This document shows, in pieces, positions 36,333 through 45,221 of a stretch of 64,000 nt of DNA (position 1 is its first letter; each line of letters begins with the position of its first letter). The DNA is taken from contig NZ_FNAJ01000012.1 of NCBI RefSeq assembly GCF_900101905.1, positions 167,427 to 231,426 of the forward strand, read 5' to 3'. The notes beneath the pieces are model-generated. The model worked only from the letters and a program-made list of their open reading frames with translations. It made no database searches and was not told the origin of the DNA. Made by a program: the position numbers and the translations under genes. The DNA comes from Myxococcus virescens (lineage in GTDB: Bacteria; Myxococcota; Myxococcia; Myxococcales; Myxococcaceae).

Positions 36333-37415
36333 ATGGCCCGGCAGACGCCCCTCAACGCGGCACACCGCAAGCTGGGGGCCCGGATGGTCGACTTCGCTGG
36401 CTGGGACATGCCCGTCCAGTACAGCTCCGTCATCGGCGAGCATGAGGCCGTGCGCACCGGCGTCGGCCTGTTCGACGTCTCCCACATGGGGGAGGTGGAG
36501 TTCTCCGGCCCCGGCGCCTTGGACACGGTCAACGCGCTCATCTCCAACGACCTGACCCGCATCGCGGACGGGCAGGCGCTGTATGCGGGCTTGCTCGACG
36601 AGCGGGGCACCTTCGTGGACGACGTGGTCGCCTACCGCTTCAGCCCCGAGCGCATCCTCATCTGCGTCAACTCCAGCAACCGCGAGAAGGACGTCGCGTG
36701 GATGAAGACGCACGCCAAGGGTGTGGCACCCGTGGACCGGAGCGACGACTACGCGCAGATTGCCGTGCAGGGCCCCAAGGCCACCGGCCTGGTCCAGCGC
36801 CTGACGAAGACGGACCTGTCGAAGATTGGCACCTACCGCTTCGCCGAGGGCGAGGTCGCCGGGGTGAAGTGCCTCATCTCCCGCACCGGCTACACCGGCG
36901 AGGACGGCTTCGAGCTGTACAGCGCGGCCGGGGACGCGGTGGCGCTGTGGGACGCGCTGCTCACCGAAGGCCAGCAGGACGGCGTGAAGCCGTGTGGCCT
37001 GGGCGCCCGTGACAGCCTCCGCACGGAGATGAAGTACGCGCTCTACGGCAACGACATCGACGACCAGCACACCGCGCTGGAGGCCGGGCTGGGGTGGATC
37101 GTCAAGCTCGACAAGGCGGCCTTCATTGGCAAGGAAGCGCTGGCGGCGCAGAAGGCCGCGGGCGTGAAGCGCAAGCTGGTGGGCTTCGAGCTGACCGGCG
37201 GCGGCATTCCGCGCCACGGCTACGCCATCCTCAAGGACGGCGCGCCGGTGGGGGAGGTGACCAGCGGCACCATGGGCCCCACCGTGAAGAAGGCCATTGG
37301 CATCGGCTACGTGCCCACCGAGCTGTCCGCGGAGGGCTCCACCTTCGACGTGGACATTCGCGGCCGCGCGGTGCCCGCCGTGGTGGTGAAGACCCCGTTC
37401 TACAAGAAGCCCTGA
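36333..37415 (+). CDS. gcvT: GcvT, aminomethyltransferase (glycine cleavage T protein)
   Basis: 360 residues from ATG 36333, seven bases after AGGAG (36321-36325); ATG 36327 is too close to that site. Motifs MVDFAGWDMPVQY, FDVSHMGE and SRTGYTGEDGFEL, with GLGARDSLRTE, are standard. GcvT takes the aminomethyl group from the lipoylated H protein, releasing ammonia and making methylene-THF. It begins the gcvT-gcvH-gcvP operon. The 96-base upstream gap is too short for a glycine riboswitch, and I see no such aptamer. Confidence 0.96.
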   Translation: MARQTPLNAAHRKLGARMVDFAGWDMPVQYSSVIGEHEAVRTGVGLFDVSHMGEVEFSGPGALDTVNALISNDLTRIADGQALYAGLLDERGTFVDDVVAYRFSPERILICVNSSNREKDVAWMKTHAKGVAPVDRSDDYAQIAVQGPKATGLVQRLTKTDLSKIGTYRFAEGEVAGVKCLISRTGYTGEDGFELYSAAGDAVALWDALLTEGQQDGVKPCGLGARDSLRTEMKYALYGNDIDDQHTALEAGLGWIVKLDKAAFIGKEALAAQKAAGVKRKLVGFELTGGGIPRHGYAILKDGAPVGEVTSGTMGPTVKKAIGIGYVPTELSAEGSTFDVDIRGRAVPAVVVKTPFYKKP

Positions 37416-37445
37416 AGCATTCCCGTTCCAACCAGGAGCAACGAC

Positions 37446-37835
37446 ATGGCCGACAACATCCCCGGCGACCTGAAGTACACCCGTGAGCACGAGTGGGCCC
37501 GCGTCCAGGGCACCTCGGTGGTGGTGGGCGTCACGCAGCACGCGCAGGAGTCCCTGGGCGACGTGGTCTATGTGGAGCTGCCCAAGGTGGGCTCCACGGT
37601 GACGGAGGGCAAGCAGTTCGGCGTCATCGAGTCCACCAAGGCGGTGTCGGAGCTGTACTCGCCGCTGACGGGCAAGGTGGTGAAGGTGAATGACGGGCTG
37701 TCGGACAACCCCTCCACCGTGAACACCGACCCCTACGGTGCGGGCTGGATTGTGGAAATCGAGCCCTCGGACCCCAAGCAGGTGGACGGACTCCTGGACG
37801 CCGCCGCGTACACCGCCCTGCTCCAGAACAGCTGA
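37446..37835 (+). CDS. gcvH: GcvH, lipoyl carrier of the glycine cleavage system
   Basis: 129 residues, with AGGAG eight to nine bases upstream of ATG 37446. The lipoyl attachment lysine is K65 in the GVIESTKAVSELYSP segment, and YTREHEWARV opens the family fold. It shuttles the aminomethyl group between GcvP and GcvT and electrons to the L protein, which is not encoded in the window. The gap to gcvT is 30 bases and to gcvP 78. Confidence 0.97.
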   Translation: MADNIPGDLKYTREHEWARVQGTSVVVGVTQHAQESLGDVVYVELPKVGSTVTEGKQFGVIESTKAVSELYSPLTGKVVKVNDGLSDNPSTVNTDPYGAGWIVEIEPSDPKQVDGLLDAAAYTALLQNS

Positions 37836-37913
37836 GAGTGAAGGGCCGGGGACTGGTTGTTAGGGACGGTCCTCGACTTCTCGACGCACGACTCGCCTGC
37901 GAGCCACAAAGCC

Positions 37914-40829
37914 ATGTCCTTGAACTGGAAGTATCAGGAGCCGTTTGCCGGCCGTCACAATGGTCCGGATGACACCGAGCTGAAGCAGCTGCTGTCCGCG
38001 CTGGGCGTGGACTCGCTCGATGCCTTCATCGACCAGGCCGTCCCGCCCGCCATCCGCGCCAAGGAGCCGCTGAAGCTCGCGACCGCGCGCGGCGAGCACG
38101 AACTGCTGGCGGCCTTGGAGGCCATCGCCGCGAAGAACCAGGTGTTCCGGTCCTTCATCGGCATGGGCTACCACGACACGCACACGCCGAACGTCATCCT
38201 CCGCAACGTCTTCCAGAACCCGGGCTGGTACACCCAGTACACGCCCTACCAGGCGGAGATTGCGCAGGGCCGGCTGGAGGCGCTGCTCAACTTCCAGACG
38301 CTGGTCATGGACCTGACGGGGCTGGAGGTGGCCAACGCCTCGCTGCTGGATGAAGGCACCGCCGCCGCCGAGGCCATGGCCCTGGCCCTGGCCGTGCACC
38401 AGAAGGGCGAGGAGGCCGGCGCGGCCTTCTTCGTCTCCGAGGGCTGCCACCCGCAGACGGTGGACGTGGTGCGCACCCGCGCCCAGCCGCTGGGCGTGGA
38501 GGTGGTGGTGGGCGACCACCGCACGGTGGACTTGAGCTCGAAGAGGTTCGTGGGCGCGCTGGTGCAGTACCCGACCACCGACGGCGCGGTGCATGACTAC
38601 CGGGCCTTCGGCGAGCAGGTGCACGCCGCGGGCGGCCTGTTCGTGGTGGCCGCGGACCTGCTCAGCCTGACGCTGCTGACGCCGCCGGGTGAGTTCGGCG
38701 CGGACGTGGCGGTGGGCAGCGCCCAGCGCTTCGGCGTGCCCATGGGCTACGGCGGTCCGCACGCGGGCTACTTCGCCACGAAGAACGCGTACACCCGCGT
38801 CATGCCCGGCCGCATCATCGGCGTGTCCGAGGACGCGCAGGGACGCCGCGCGCTGCGCATGGCGCTCCAGACGCGTGAGCAGCACATCCGCCGCGAGAAG
38901 GCGACGAGCAACATCTGCACCGCGCAGGTGCTGCTGGCCGTCATCGCCAGCATGTACGCTGTCTACCACGGCCCCTCCGGGCTGAAGGCCATCGCCGAGC
39001 GCGTGCACGGCCTGACGGTGCTGCTGGCGCGCGGGCTGGCGAAGCTGGGCCTCAAGCTGAAGCACGACCAGTACTTCGACACGCTGCGCGTGGAGCTGTC
39101 GGCCGCGCATGTGCGCGCGGTGCTGGGAGCCGCCGAGGCGGCGCGGATGAACTTCCGCCGCATCGACGAGAAGACGCTGGGCGTGGCCCTGGACGAGACG
39201 ACGCGGCCCGCGGACGTGGAGGACATCCTGGCGGCCTTCGCCACCGGCACCGGCAAGTCCTCCGCGCCGGTGTTGGCGGACCTGGTGGGAGACGGCGTAG
39301 AGAGCGCCGTGTCGCAGGCGCTGCGCCGCTCGAGCGCGTACCTCACGCACCCCGTCTTCAACAGCTACCACTCCGAGACGGAGATGCTGCGCTACATCCG
39401 GCGGCTCGAGGCGAAGGACCTGTCCCTCACGCACTCGATGATTCCGCTGGGCAGCTGCACCATGAAGCTCAACGCCACCGCGGAGATGATTCCGGTGACG
39501 TGGCCCCAGTTCGGTCGGCTGCACCCGTTCGCGCCCACCTCGCAGGCGGCTGGCTACAAGGTCATCTTCGAGCAGCTGGAGCAGATGCTCACGCAGGTGA
39601 CGGGCTTCGCGGGTTGCTCGCTCCAGCCCAACGCCGGAAGCCAGGGTGAGTACGCGGGCCTGCTCGTCATCCGCGCGTACCACCAGAGCCGCGGCCAGGG
39701 GCACCGGGACGTGTGCTTGATTCCGTCCTCCGCGCACGGGACCAACCCGGCTTCGGCGGTGATGGCTGGCTACAAGGTCGTCGTCACCCGGTGCGATGAG
39801 AACGGCAACATCGACCTGGATGACCTGCGCGCGAAGGCGGAGGCGCACAAGGACGCGCTCGCCGCGCTGATGGTGACGTACCCGTCCACCCACGGCGTGT
39901 TCGAGGAGGAGATTCGCGAAATCTGCGCCATCGTCCACGAGCGCGGCGGCCAGGTGTACATGGACGGCGCCAACCTCAACGCGCAGGTGGGCCTCACCTC
40001 GCCCGGGTTGGTGGGCGCGGACGTGTGCCACATCAATCTGCACAAGACGTTCTGCATCCCGCACGGCGGCGGCGGCCCGGGCATGGGCCCCATCTGCGTG
40101 GCCAGCCACCTGGTGAAGTTCCTGCCGGGGCACCCCGTCATCCAGACGGGCGGCTCGGAGGCCATTGGCGCCATCTCCGCGGCGCCGTGGGGCAGCGCGA
40201 GCATCCTGCTCATCTCCTGGATGTACATCGCGATGATGGGCGGCGAGGGCCTCACCCAGGCCACCAAGCTGGCCATCCTCAACGCCAACTACGTCGCCGA
40301 GCGGCTCAACGCCCACTACCCGGTGCTGTACCGGGGCAAGCGCGGCAAGGTGGCGCACGAGTGCATCGTCGACCTGCGCCCGCTCAAGAAGACGGCGGGC
40401 GTGGAGGTGGAGGACGTGGCCAAGCGGCTCATGGACTATGGCTTCCACGCGCCCACCGTGTCCTTCCCGGTGGCGGGCACGCTCATGATTGAGCCGACGG
40501 AGAGCGAGTCCAAGGCGGAGCTGGACCGTTTCTGCGACGCGATGATCGCCATCCGTCAGGAGATTCGGGACATCGAGGAGGGTCGCATGCCCAAGGACAA
40601 CAACGTCCTCAAGCACGCCCCGCACACCGCGCGTGTCGTCGCCGCGCCGGAGTGGAACCGTCCCTACTCGCGCGAGCAGGCCGTGTTCCCCACGCCGTGG
40701 GTCCGCGACAACAAGTTCTGGCCCTCCGTGGGCCGGCTCAACAGCGTGCTCGGTGACCGGAAGCTGGTCTGCTCGTGCCCGCCCATCGAGGACTACATGA
40801 CGCCGGAGCCGAAGGCCGCCACGGCCTGA
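37914..40829 (+). CDS. gcvP: GcvP, glycine decarboxylase (P protein)
   Basis: 971 residues, a single-chain P protein with both fused halves. I chose ATG 37914 (MSLNWKYQEPFAGRHNG) over an upstream start at 37857 because family members begin here. PLP binds K711 in INLHKTFCIPHGGGGPG. Other markers are FIGMGYHDTHTPNVI and SLTHSMIPLGSCTMKLN. The enzyme decarboxylates glycine and loads the aminomethyl group on GcvH. The operon ends at a hairpin at 40858. Confidence 0.97.
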   Translation: MSLNWKYQEPFAGRHNGPDDTELKQLLSALGVDSLDAFIDQAVPPAIRAKEPLKLATARGEHELLAALEAIAAKNQVFRSFIGMGYHDTHTPNVILRNVFQNPGWYTQYTPYQAEIAQGRLEALLNFQTLVMDLTGLEVANASLLDEGTAAAEAMALALAVHQKGEEAGAAFFVSEGCHPQTVDVVRTRAQPLGVEVVVGDHRTVDLSSKRFVGALVQYPTTDGAVHDYRAFGEQVHAAGGLFVVAADLLSLTLLTPPGEFGADVAVGSAQRFGVPMGYGGPHAGYFATKNAYTRVMPGRIIGVSEDAQGRRALRMALQTREQHIRREKATSNICTAQVLLAVIASMYAVYHGPSGLKAIAERVHGLTVLLARGLAKLGLKLKHDQYFDTLRVELSAAHVRAVLGAAEAARMNFRRIDEKTLGVALDETTRPADVEDILAAFATGTGKSSAPVLADLVGDGVESAVSQALRRSSAYLTHPVFNSYHSETEMLRYIRRLEAKDLSLTHSMIPLGSCTMKLNATAEMIPVTWPQFGRLHPFAPTSQAAGYKVIFEQLEQMLTQVTGFAGCSLQPNAGSQGEYAGLLVIRAYHQSRGQGHRDVCLIPSSAHGTNPASAVMAGYKVVVTRCDENGNIDLDDLRAKAEAHKDALAALMVTYPSTHGVFEEEIREICAIVHERGGQVYMDGANLNAQVGLTSPGLVGADVCHINLHKTFCIPHGGGGPGMGPICVASHLVKFLPGHPVIQTGGSEAIGAISAAPWGSASILLISWMYIAMMGGEGLTQATKLAILNANYVAERLNAHYPVLYRGKRGKVAHECIVDLRPLKKTAGVEVEDVAKRLMDYGFHAPTVSFPVAGTLMIEPTESESKAELDRFCDAMIAIRQEIRDIEEGRMPKDNNVLKHAPHTARVVAAPEWNRPYSREQAVFPTPWVRDNKFWPSVGRLNSVLGDRKLVCSCPPIEDYMTPEPKAATA

Positions 40830-40857
40830 CGCATCCCGCGCATCGGGTGATGCCATG

Positions 40858-40894
40858 GGCCGTCTCCCTGGTCGGGGAGGCGGCCTTCGTCTTT
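40858..40894 (+). terminator. Terminator of the gcvTHP operon
   Basis: GGCCGTCTCCC (40858-40868) pairs with GGGAGGCGGCC (40875-40885) through 11 pairs including one T-G, with a six-base loop and TTCGTCTTT following. It lies 28 bases after gcvP and abuts the stop of the convergent CDF gene. Confidence 0.78.
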
Positions 40895-41810
40895 ACGCGG
40901 GCATGTCCAGCGCGGCCCGGTCCGGCTCCACGTGGACCACCACGTCCACCACCTGCGGATAGGCGCCTTGCAGCGTGCGCTCCACGCGGTCCGCGACCTC
41001 ATGGGCCTGCGCGGTGGTGAGCTGCGGGTCCACCTCGATTTTGAGGTCCACGTAGACGCTCTCCTCCATGCCGCGGCTGCGCACGTCGTGGCAGGAGCGC
41101 ACGCCCGGCACCGCCAGCGTGTGCCGCTTCACCTCGTCTGGGTCCAGGCGCGCCGTGTCGGAGAGGATGCCCACCGCCTGCCGGACGATGCCGTAGGCCA
41201 CCCAGGCCACGAACACCATCACGGCCAGCGCAATCAGCCCATCCGCGCGCGGGTAGCCCAGCCACACCAGCAGCAGGGAGGCCAGCACCGCGAGGGTGAC
41301 GTAGACGTCGGACATCGTGTGGCTCGCGTCCGCGAGCAGCAGGGAGCTCTTGTACTTGCGCCCGTAGTACCGCTCCACCCGCGTCACCACCATGTTCACC
41401 ACCAGGGTGAAGGCCATGACGGCCGCCATGGTGCCCGTCACCTGCGGATGCTTGTCGTTGAGCACGGAGTCGAGCGCCATGCGCCCCAGCTCCAGCATGC
41501 CCACGCCAATCATCGCGCCAATGCCCAGCGACGCCAGCGCCTCGAACTTGCCGTGGCCGTAGGGGTGGTCCTCGTCCGCCGGGCGTGACGCCACGCCCAT
41601 GGCCACCAGCCCCAGCACGTTGGAGCCGCCGTCGATGAACGAGTGCAGCCCGTCCGCCGTCACCGCCGCGGACTGGCTGAGCATTCCGAAGATCAGCTTG
41701 GCGCTGGCCACCACCCAGTTGGCCACGAGGATGCCCAGCAGCACCCTGCGGACCTTCCGGTTCCGCTCCTGCTGCGCGAGGTTTCTGTCGGTGAGCGTCG
41801 TTGCTTCCAC
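40893..41810 (-). CDS. Cation diffusion facilitator (CDF) metal exporter
   Basis: 305 residues from GTG 41810. Six hydrophobic segments and the two CDF metal sites are visible: DGLHSFIDGG in helix 2 (HxxxD-like) and DASHTMSD in helix 5, plus the HPYGHGKFE linker. The C-terminal cytoplasmic domain (about 215-305) holds VRSRGMEESVYVDLKIEVDP and the usual VVVHVEP. CDF proteins export Zn, Fe, Co, Ni or Mn by proton exchange; the metal cannot be fixed from sequence. It ends next to the gcvP terminator and lies 27 bases after a TonB-family gene. Confidence 0.93.
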   Translation of the reverse strand: MEATTLTDRNLAQQERNRKVRRVLLGILVANWVVASAKLIFGMLSQSAAVTADGLHSFIDGGSNVLGLVAMGVASRPADEDHPYGHGKFEALASLGIGAMIGVGMLELGRMALDSVLNDKHPQVTGTMAAVMAFTLVVNMVVTRVERYYGRKYKSSLLLADASHTMSDVYVTLAVLASLLLVWLGYPRADGLIALAVMVFVAWVAYGIVRQAVGILSDTARLDPDEVKRHTLAVPGVRSCHDVRSRGMEESVYVDLKIEVDPQLTTAQAHEVADRVERTLQGAYPQVVDVVVHVEPDRAALDMPA

Positions 41811-41837
41811 GGGGCCGCACGGTACTTCAGTGCGCGC

Positions 41838-43085
41838 TCAGTTGGGCTGGCGGAACAGCCGCATCTTCGGGCCGCCGCCCATCTCCATGAAGAATCCGAA
41901 CTGGAACTTCACCTTGGCGTCGTCCGACAGCAGGCCGGGCGGCGGGTTGGGGAAGGGCTGCGCGCGTTTGAAGGACGACACTGCCTCGAAGTCGAGGAAG
42001 TCGAGCCCGCTGCTCTTCTCCACCTGGATGTCCGTCACCTGGCCGCGCTCGTCCAGCGTGATTTGCAGCAGCGTGTACCGGTCCCTCCCCGTGTAGATGC
42101 CGCCGGTGGGGTCTCTCCGGCGCAGCTGCTCGTTGGGGTTCCAGTGCATGCCCACGCTCTGCTTCACGCGGTTGAAGAAGCTGGCGTACTTCCACTCACG
42201 CGTGTTGAGGAGGGTGCCATCGCCTTCCTCCGCGTCCTGCAGGTGGTCGTTGGGCGCGGCGCCCAGGACCTTGTCCATGACGGCTCGCGACGGCGTCAGC
42301 GACGCCAGCCCCGGAGCGCCCGCGCGGCCCGTGGAGCCGGCTTCCTCGCCGCCGGTGCCGGGCTGGATGTTGAGGCGCTTGGAGTTGCCCACCACCTCGT
42401 CGCTCTCGTTCTGGTTGTTCACCGTCATGCCCGGACCCGGAGACGTCGGGTCCGTCTTCATCGCGACCTCGTTCTTCTTTCGGGCGTCGGGAATCTCGAA
42501 GGCGGGCTTCTGGCCACCCAGGGACACGGGCCGGTCGTCGTTGCCCATGCCGTTGTTGCCGGCCATGCGCGGCGGCGTCTGCGCGTCCGTATTCTGGCCT
42601 TCTTGATTCTGCGGCGCCGTCCGCTGGGGCATGGCGTTCCGGTAGAAGGGCGTCTGCTCCCGCGCGCGCGTCTCCTTGTCCACGCGGTTGTTGCTCTCCG
42701 CGAGGTACTTCGCGTTCGGGTCCACCTCGTCGTTGCCGGGCGCGACGTCCACCACCTGCCCCTTGGGTGTCTCGTCGGGCTTCTTCTCCTCCGGCTTCTT
42801 GTCCTGGGCCTTGGGACGCTCCGACGTCTGGGACTTCGTCTGGGGGGAGGCCTTGCCGCGGTTCTTCGCCCATTGGTCGGCGGTGAGCGGACGCACGGCC
42901 ACGGAGGTGGGCCGCGTCACCGGCTTGCGTGCCTTCCCGTCGCCCTGGAACGAACTCGTCAGCAGCAGGGTTCCCACGTAGACGGCATGGAGGAGCAGGG
43001 CGAGCGCAATCGCCGCGGCGAAACGCCCCGCGGACGACCCCTGCCGCCTCCGGCGGCGCCAGTTTGTTGGAGAACCCGTGCTCAC
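41838..43085 (-). CDS. TonB-family energy-transducing protein
   Basis: 415 residues from GTG 43085. A basic start (NWRRRRRQGSS) precedes one membrane helix (about 21-45). A long Lys/Glu/Pro-rich periplasm-spanning region (70-290, with KKPEEKKPDETPKG) ends in a TonB C-terminal domain (about 310-415: YTLLQITLDERGQVTDIQVEKSSGLDFLDFEAVSSF). It probably couples the proton motive force, through an ExbBD-like motor, to an outer-membrane partner. Neither ExbBD nor a TonB-dependent receptor is nearby. In myxobacteria TonB-like proteins also serve motility machines. It lies downstream of the SpoIID-like gene on the same strand. Confidence 0.8.
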   Translation of the reverse strand: MSTGSPTNWRRRRRQGSSAGRFAAAIALALLLHAVYVGTLLLTSSFQGDGKARKPVTRPTSVAVRPLTADQWAKNRGKASPQTKSQTSERPKAQDKKPEEKKPDETPKGQVVDVAPGNDEVDPNAKYLAESNNRVDKETRAREQTPFYRNAMPQRTAPQNQEGQNTDAQTPPRMAGNNGMGNDDRPVSLGGQKPAFEIPDARKKNEVAMKTDPTSPGPGMTVNNQNESDEVVGNSKRLNIQPGTGGEEAGSTGRAGAPGLASLTPSRAVMDKVLGAAPNDHLQDAEEGDGTLLNTREWKYASFFNRVKQSVGMHWNPNEQLRRRDPTGGIYTGRDRYTLLQITLDERGQVTDIQVEKSSGLDFLDFEAVSSFKRAQPFPNPPPGLLSDDAKVKFQFGFFMEMGGGPKMRLFRQPN

Positions 43086-43204
43086 GGCGGGATGATAAAC
43101 CTCCGAACGGGCGGACTAGTCCCGTCGCGTTCGCGGCTGAACAGGTGAAAGGTCAGGTCGATTCGCGGGCCGCGCACGGGTTTGAAGGATAACCCCTCCC
43201 AGCC

Positions 43205-45085
43205 TCAATAGATGGGGGCCACCTCGGCACCGTTGAAGTAGTGACGGAGGATGTCCTGGTAGCGCTGCCCGGCCTCCGCCCGGCCAATGGCGCCCGTCTG
43301 GCACATTCCTACGCCGTGCCCCCAGCCCCCGCCACGGAAAAGCCAGCCGGTGAGCCGGCCCCCGGCATCCCGCTCGGCCTCCACCACCGCCATGCTGCTG
43401 TTGAGCATGCCGAACAGGCGGCGGATGTTGAGCTCGCCGCGCACCTGGGTGGCCCCCTTGTCGCCGGACACGGTCAGCACGGCCGCGCGGCCGGAGACGC
43501 CCCGGTCCGTCAGCGCCAGGGCCTGGACGCGCCCCACGCCCAGCCGCTTCAGGCGGGTGTCCACCTGCTCGGCCGTGAAGCGCTTCTCCCACCGGAACTT
43601 GCTGGGCTGCGCGAAGCTGGACAGCCGGCAGGCCGCCGGGAGGTTGGCGGTCGTCAGCCAGCGCTCCAGGCTGGCGGGCAGGGGATGGGCGCCCACGGGG
43701 CCGATGACGTCCGGGCGGCCACGCAGGCTGGGGTCCGGAGGCCCGCCCCACACCACGTCGTTGTCCTCGGTGTGGCCGCCGCAGACGGCGCTGTAGACGG
43801 AGTCCACCAGGCGGCCGTCCTCGCTGAAGAGGCCCTCGCCCCGGGTGGCCTCCACCGCGGCGGTGGTGCTGGCGGCCTCACCGGTGCGGCCCCGGTAGAC
43901 GGCGCAGTGTTGCTCCGAGCACAGGAGGTAGGGGTCCGCCAGGTGCTTGATGCCCACCTTTGCCAGCACCTCGCCGCGCGCGGTGACGGCCTGGGCCTTG
44001 AGCGCCTCCGAGTGGGCGCGGGCGAAGATTTCCGCGGGGACCAGGCCCTTGAGCAGGTCCTCCAGGGGAACGACGTTCACCACCGCCAGTTGGCCCGAAC
44101 GGTCCACGACGAGCTGGAGCGCGCCTCGGAAGGTGCGGTCCTCGAAGCCGTGGAAGTCGTAGCCCACGCCGTATTCGACCTGGCGCACGTCGAAGCCCGC
44201 CCCGTCGGGCGTCTCCGCGTCCAGCCGGTCCTGGGCCATGCCCACGACGACGCCCGCCTCGTCGCGCACCTCCAGGATGGCCTTGGAGGGCGTGCGCACC
44301 TCTTCAAAGAGCGTCGTCTGGACGCCGTGGCTGCGCAGCAGCTCTGCCTGCTTGCGGCCGGCGGCCTCGGGCGTGAGGACCTCGTCCACCAGCAGCTGGG
44401 TGCGCCGGTTGTCGATGACCTTGCCGGCGATGCCGTAGACGGAGCCCAGGACCTGGGCTCGGACCGCGAGCCCCTTCTCACGCCATGACTCCAGCGCCGC
44501 CTGGAGCCCCGCGCGGTCGGCCATGCGGAACTCAGCCAGTTGCACGCGCGCGGACAGCACCGCCGGGCTCCCCTGCGTCACCCGGACCGTCCAGCGCGTG
44601 CCCGCGGCCGCGTCGAGCATCTTCTCGTCGGGCCCTCCGAAGCGCAGGCGCATCCGGCCTCGCGGAGAGAAGGTGACCTCGGTCCGGCCCTCCATCAGGC
44701 GCACGGGGACGCGAGGCTCACCCCCACGGAAGTCCAGGCGCTTGAGGTCTCCCGGCGTGGGAATCCCCTGCGCCAGCGGGTCCTCGAGCGGCGGTGGCTC
44801 CGTGCCCGGTGACGGTGCCTCGTGGCCGTCGGGCGCGGCAGCCGGTGCGCTGCCGGTCGCGCCGGACGACGCTCCGGGCGTGCCCACGGTTTCCGGTCCG
44901 GGAGCCGATGCGTCCGCGCCGGTCGCGCCCGCTTCGCCGTCCTGGGGGGCTGGCGTGGTCTCCTCGGACGATGACACGACGGCCGGCCCGGTCGCGGATG
45001 CACGGGGACTTTCAGCCGCGGGTTTCGAGGCCACGCAGGCGGAGAGCAGGACGGCGGCGAGAAGCTGTGTGACGGCGTGGCGCAC
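43205..45085 (-). CDS. SpoIID/LytB-domain lipoprotein
   Basis: About 626 residues from GTG 45085, chosen for the signal peptide VRHAVTQLLAAVLLSACVAS with lipobox LLSAC; the start is uncertain as no ribosome site is clear. A Ser/Thr/Pro/Ala-rich linker (to about 95) precedes conserved regions including LLKGLVPAEIFARAHSEALKAQAVTARGEVL, the Glu-containing SpoIID signature, then CSEQHCAVYRG and GGGWGHGVGMCQTGAIGRAE near the C-terminus. Family members are lytic transglycosylases or activators that cut denuded peptidoglycan, as in sporulation and cell separation. It is divergent from a beta-helix lipoprotein gene. Confidence 0.88.
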   Translation of the reverse strand: MRHAVTQLLAAVLLSACVASKPAAESPRASATGPAVVSSSEETTPAPQDGEAGATGADASAPGPETVGTPGASSGATGSAPAAAPDGHEAPSPGTEPPPLEDPLAQGIPTPGDLKRLDFRGGEPRVPVRLMEGRTEVTFSPRGRMRLRFGGPDEKMLDAAAGTRWTVRVTQGSPAVLSARVQLAEFRMADRAGLQAALESWREKGLAVRAQVLGSVYGIAGKVIDNRRTQLLVDEVLTPEAAGRKQAELLRSHGVQTTLFEEVRTPSKAILEVRDEAGVVVGMAQDRLDAETPDGAGFDVRQVEYGVGYDFHGFEDRTFRGALQLVVDRSGQLAVVNVVPLEDLLKGLVPAEIFARAHSEALKAQAVTARGEVLAKVGIKHLADPYLLCSEQHCAVYRGRTGEAASTTAAVEATRGEGLFSEDGRLVDSVYSAVCGGHTEDNDVVWGGPPDPSLRGRPDVIGPVGAHPLPASLERWLTTANLPAACRLSSFAQPSKFRWEKRFTAEQVDTRLKRLGVGRVQALALTDRGVSGRAAVLTVSGDKGATQVRGELNIRRLFGMLNSSMAVVEAERDAGGRLTGWLFRGGGWGHGVGMCQTGAIGRAEAGQRYQDILRHYFNGAEVAPIY

Positions 45086-45221
45086 GGGGGGCGACACCGT
45101 ACTGTCGCACCTCCACGCTGTCACGGACCGTTCGTCGTGCGCCCGCCGGGCAGGCTGGCTGATGCGTGTCGGGACTCGAGGGGATGAATAGCGCACAGGG
45201 CTTCCGGCGTTGCCCCTGCTC

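Noticed and set aside
37860..40856. 998-codon open frame on the minus strand opposite gcvP
   Set aside because: It mirrors gcvP exactly; the sequence is rich in His, Arg, Gln and Val, typical of antisense frames in GC-rich codons, and no family motif is present.
41643..43148. 501-codon plus-strand open frame
   Set aside because: Antisense to the CDF and TonB-family genes; Leu/Val/Arg-rich without a recognisable fold.
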